Source of the DNA: Sweltsa coloradensis
Taxonomy: Eukaryota; Arthropoda; Insecta; Plecoptera; Chloroperlidae
Length of the DNA: 64,000 bases
Assembly: GCA_024449915.1 (NCBI GenBank)
Contig: JAMZAV010000310.1
Span: forward strand, 372,001-436,000
Reading direction: 5' to 3'
Of this stretch, positions 62,681 to 64,000 are shown piece after piece; positions within the stretch are counted from its first letter, which is position 1, and the number at the start of each line of letters is the position of its first letter. Both the position numbers and the translations under genes were made by a program. The notes beneath the pieces are model-generated. The model had not been told where the DNA came from. It saw only the letters and a list, made by a program, of their open reading frames with translations, and made no database searches.

Positions 62681-62970
62681 AAATACAAAAATTTATAAAA
62701 AAAAACGGCAGCCAAGCTCTCCTTCCAAAGTCTTCAGCTGTGAATGCTGTGAGATATAGAAGTTGAACCAAGCATTTCATTCTTTCTCCCTAGTTTCGCA
62801 TTGAAAAGAAATAAGATCATTTCGCCTGTTGATGAGCGCCAAGCCAACCATTTTCGTGGTAAAAAAAGTAAAAATTTTAAACTCAAAATCATAAAAAAAT
62901 TACTTGGCCATTGACTTTTTGAGTCCTCGTACCAAATTCAATGGCCAAGTAATTTTTTTATGATTTTGAG
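62681..62970. repeat. Foldback element, truncated second copy
   Basis: It repeats the left arm, the loop and about 30 bases of the right arm of the foldback at 11786-12223, including the leading AAATACAAAAATTT-TAAAAA. The right arm then stops at GATTTTGAG. The two copies differ by a few percent. Confidence 0.8.
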
Positions 62971-63096
62971 TAGTATATATAATAATAGTGGAATCAAATG
63001 TCGAAGGGTGTAATTTCACTAATGACGCAGTACAGGACATACAACACCAATTTCGATCTACTGTACTAGGTTGAAAGGAGTGCAGTAATTGCATAC

Positions 63097-63640
63097 TTGG
63101 GGAAGTTCCTTTTGAAAAGGAACTTTTAAAAGATTCAGTTCATTAATTTAAAAAGGAACTTTATAAAGTTCAAGTTACATTTTACACCTTTACCTCTAAA
63201 AAGTTCAAGTTCCCCATAAAAAGGAACTAAAGTTCCTCTAAAAATTCCCTTTTATATTTAATTTTTGTTGAGAGTAGCCCTATTGTGTGTAATGCGACTG
63301 CAGAGTCATTGACGTGCAACTTGCAAGCATACACAATAAGCAAGCAAGCACAAGAAGAATAAGAGCACGATGAGCGCGATAAGGTCATGAATCGTGATGA
63401 TACATAATAATTAAATTATTTTAAATTATACATAATGGCAAGGTTATTTGCTAACGAATACTGAAAAGTGGTGCTAAGTGCAAAATAGACTACTTGATTG
63501 TAACTGGAACGTTTTAAGGAACTCTTTTGGAAAAGTTCCCTGAAAATATGAACTTGATCACTTAAAAGTTCCTCAACACTGAAAGGGATCAAGTTCCTAC
63601 AAAAGTTCCGGGAAAATGGAACTTGTTCATTTAAAAAGTT
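63097..63640. mobile_element. Probable DNA transposon with AAGTTCC/GGAACTT arrays
   Basis: More than ten copies of AAGTTCC, GGAACTT or AAGTTC occur in two clusters (63108-63250 and 63509-63640) around a quieter middle. This resembles the subterminal arrays of the hAT at 42503. Exact ends and target duplication could not be fixed. Confidence 0.5.
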
Positions 63641-63653
63641 ATATGATTGTAAT

Positions 63654-64000
63654 TAGGGATGCACATCGATACTTTTTTTCATTATCGATTATCAAAATGG
63701 TAAAGTCATTATCGAATCGATAATATCGATATCACCAACATAGCCTGTTCCGACCTATAAGTGGAACCTCAAGATTGGCAAGTGTGTCAAAACAGTACAA
63801 TTGCATTCTGTTCGATGCCTCGCTGTCTTCGATGTCATGTATTTGGTTTCTTCATCTACTGATAGCTCATTTCCAAACATAAATATCCAGTGTGATACCA
63901 CCAGACCAGCCAATGCATGGCACAACGTGAGATAATAGTTTGTTTCGTGCACTATTGACCAATTATTTGATATTTCGATAATCGATAATGAATTTTTGTT
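63654..64000. mobile_element. hAT element, inverted copy of the 29401 family, runs off the window
   Basis: Starts TAGGGATGCACATCGATACT and continues with the same order of motifs as the reverse complement of 30198-29401 (CATTATCGATTATCAAAATG, GACCTATAAGTGGAACCTCA, GATAGCTCATTTCCAAACAT). The other end lies beyond 64000. Confidence 0.85.

Overview
The window looks like a gene-sparse, transposon-rich nuclear segment from an invertebrate animal. Short exons have GT-AG boundaries and long AT-rich introns. The coding sequences are close to their vertebrate orthologues, and there is no bacterial gene layout. The non-coding DNA is full of the palindromic word TAGGCCTA, and a 5S rRNA-like sequence resembles my memory of echinoderm 5S. 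I therefore lean towards an echinoderm or related ambulacrarian, with moderate confidence in 'marine invertebrate' and low confidence in the exact phylum.

Three protein-coding genes can be supported. (1) The 3' half of a myosin-VIIa gene (MYO7A) lies on the + strand from 458 to 22004. It has nineteen consecutive coding exons whose reading phases all match, giving MyTH4-FERM-SH3-MyTH4-FERM and the natural C-terminus (1142 residues in window). The motor and IQ region lies upstream of the window. (2) A complete intronless Suppressor of Hairless/RBPJ gene lies on the - strand (36232 to 34742, 496 residues), the DNA-binding effector of Notch signalling. (3) The 5' end of an ERCC5/XPG gene lies on the + strand, with four coding exons from 44763 to 59905. 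They encode the N-nuclease domain and the start of the spacer, and the gene continues beyond 64000. MYO7A and Su(H) are convergent; Su(H) and ERCC5 are divergent and about 8.5 kb apart. I see no functional link between the three.

Most of the rest is mobile DNA. At least eight hAT-type elements have short terminal inverted repeats and perfect 8-bp target-site duplications (TSDs), at 5949, 9686, 19106, 20417, 29401, 30309, 46940 and 57174. Others have imperfect or missing duplications. A second large group comprises non-autonomous Helitron-like elements in two subfamilies. Each has one end starting with an inverted repeat (TTGGATGAGC or TTAAGCGAGC), the complementary copy placed just inside the other end, then an AACGC...GCGTT hairpin and a CCTAG terminus. 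There are five full copies of subfamily A plus fragments, and two copies of subfamily B. Also present are a decayed piggyBac-like element with TTAA ends (23013-23724), long foldback elements, a cluster of related inverted-repeat elements between 33.7 and 41.3 kb, SINE-like sequences with tRNA-like or 5S-like heads, and microsatellites. Several insertions are nested, so relative ages can be read; the clearest is a 2.6-kb hAT interrupted by a Helitron-like copy and a 440-bp foldback inside a MYO7A intron.

Long stretches without recognisable genes are 23.7-29.4 kb, 32.1-33.7 kb, 43.3-44.7 kb and most of the ERCC5 introns. All boundaries were read by eye; no alignment or database search was run.
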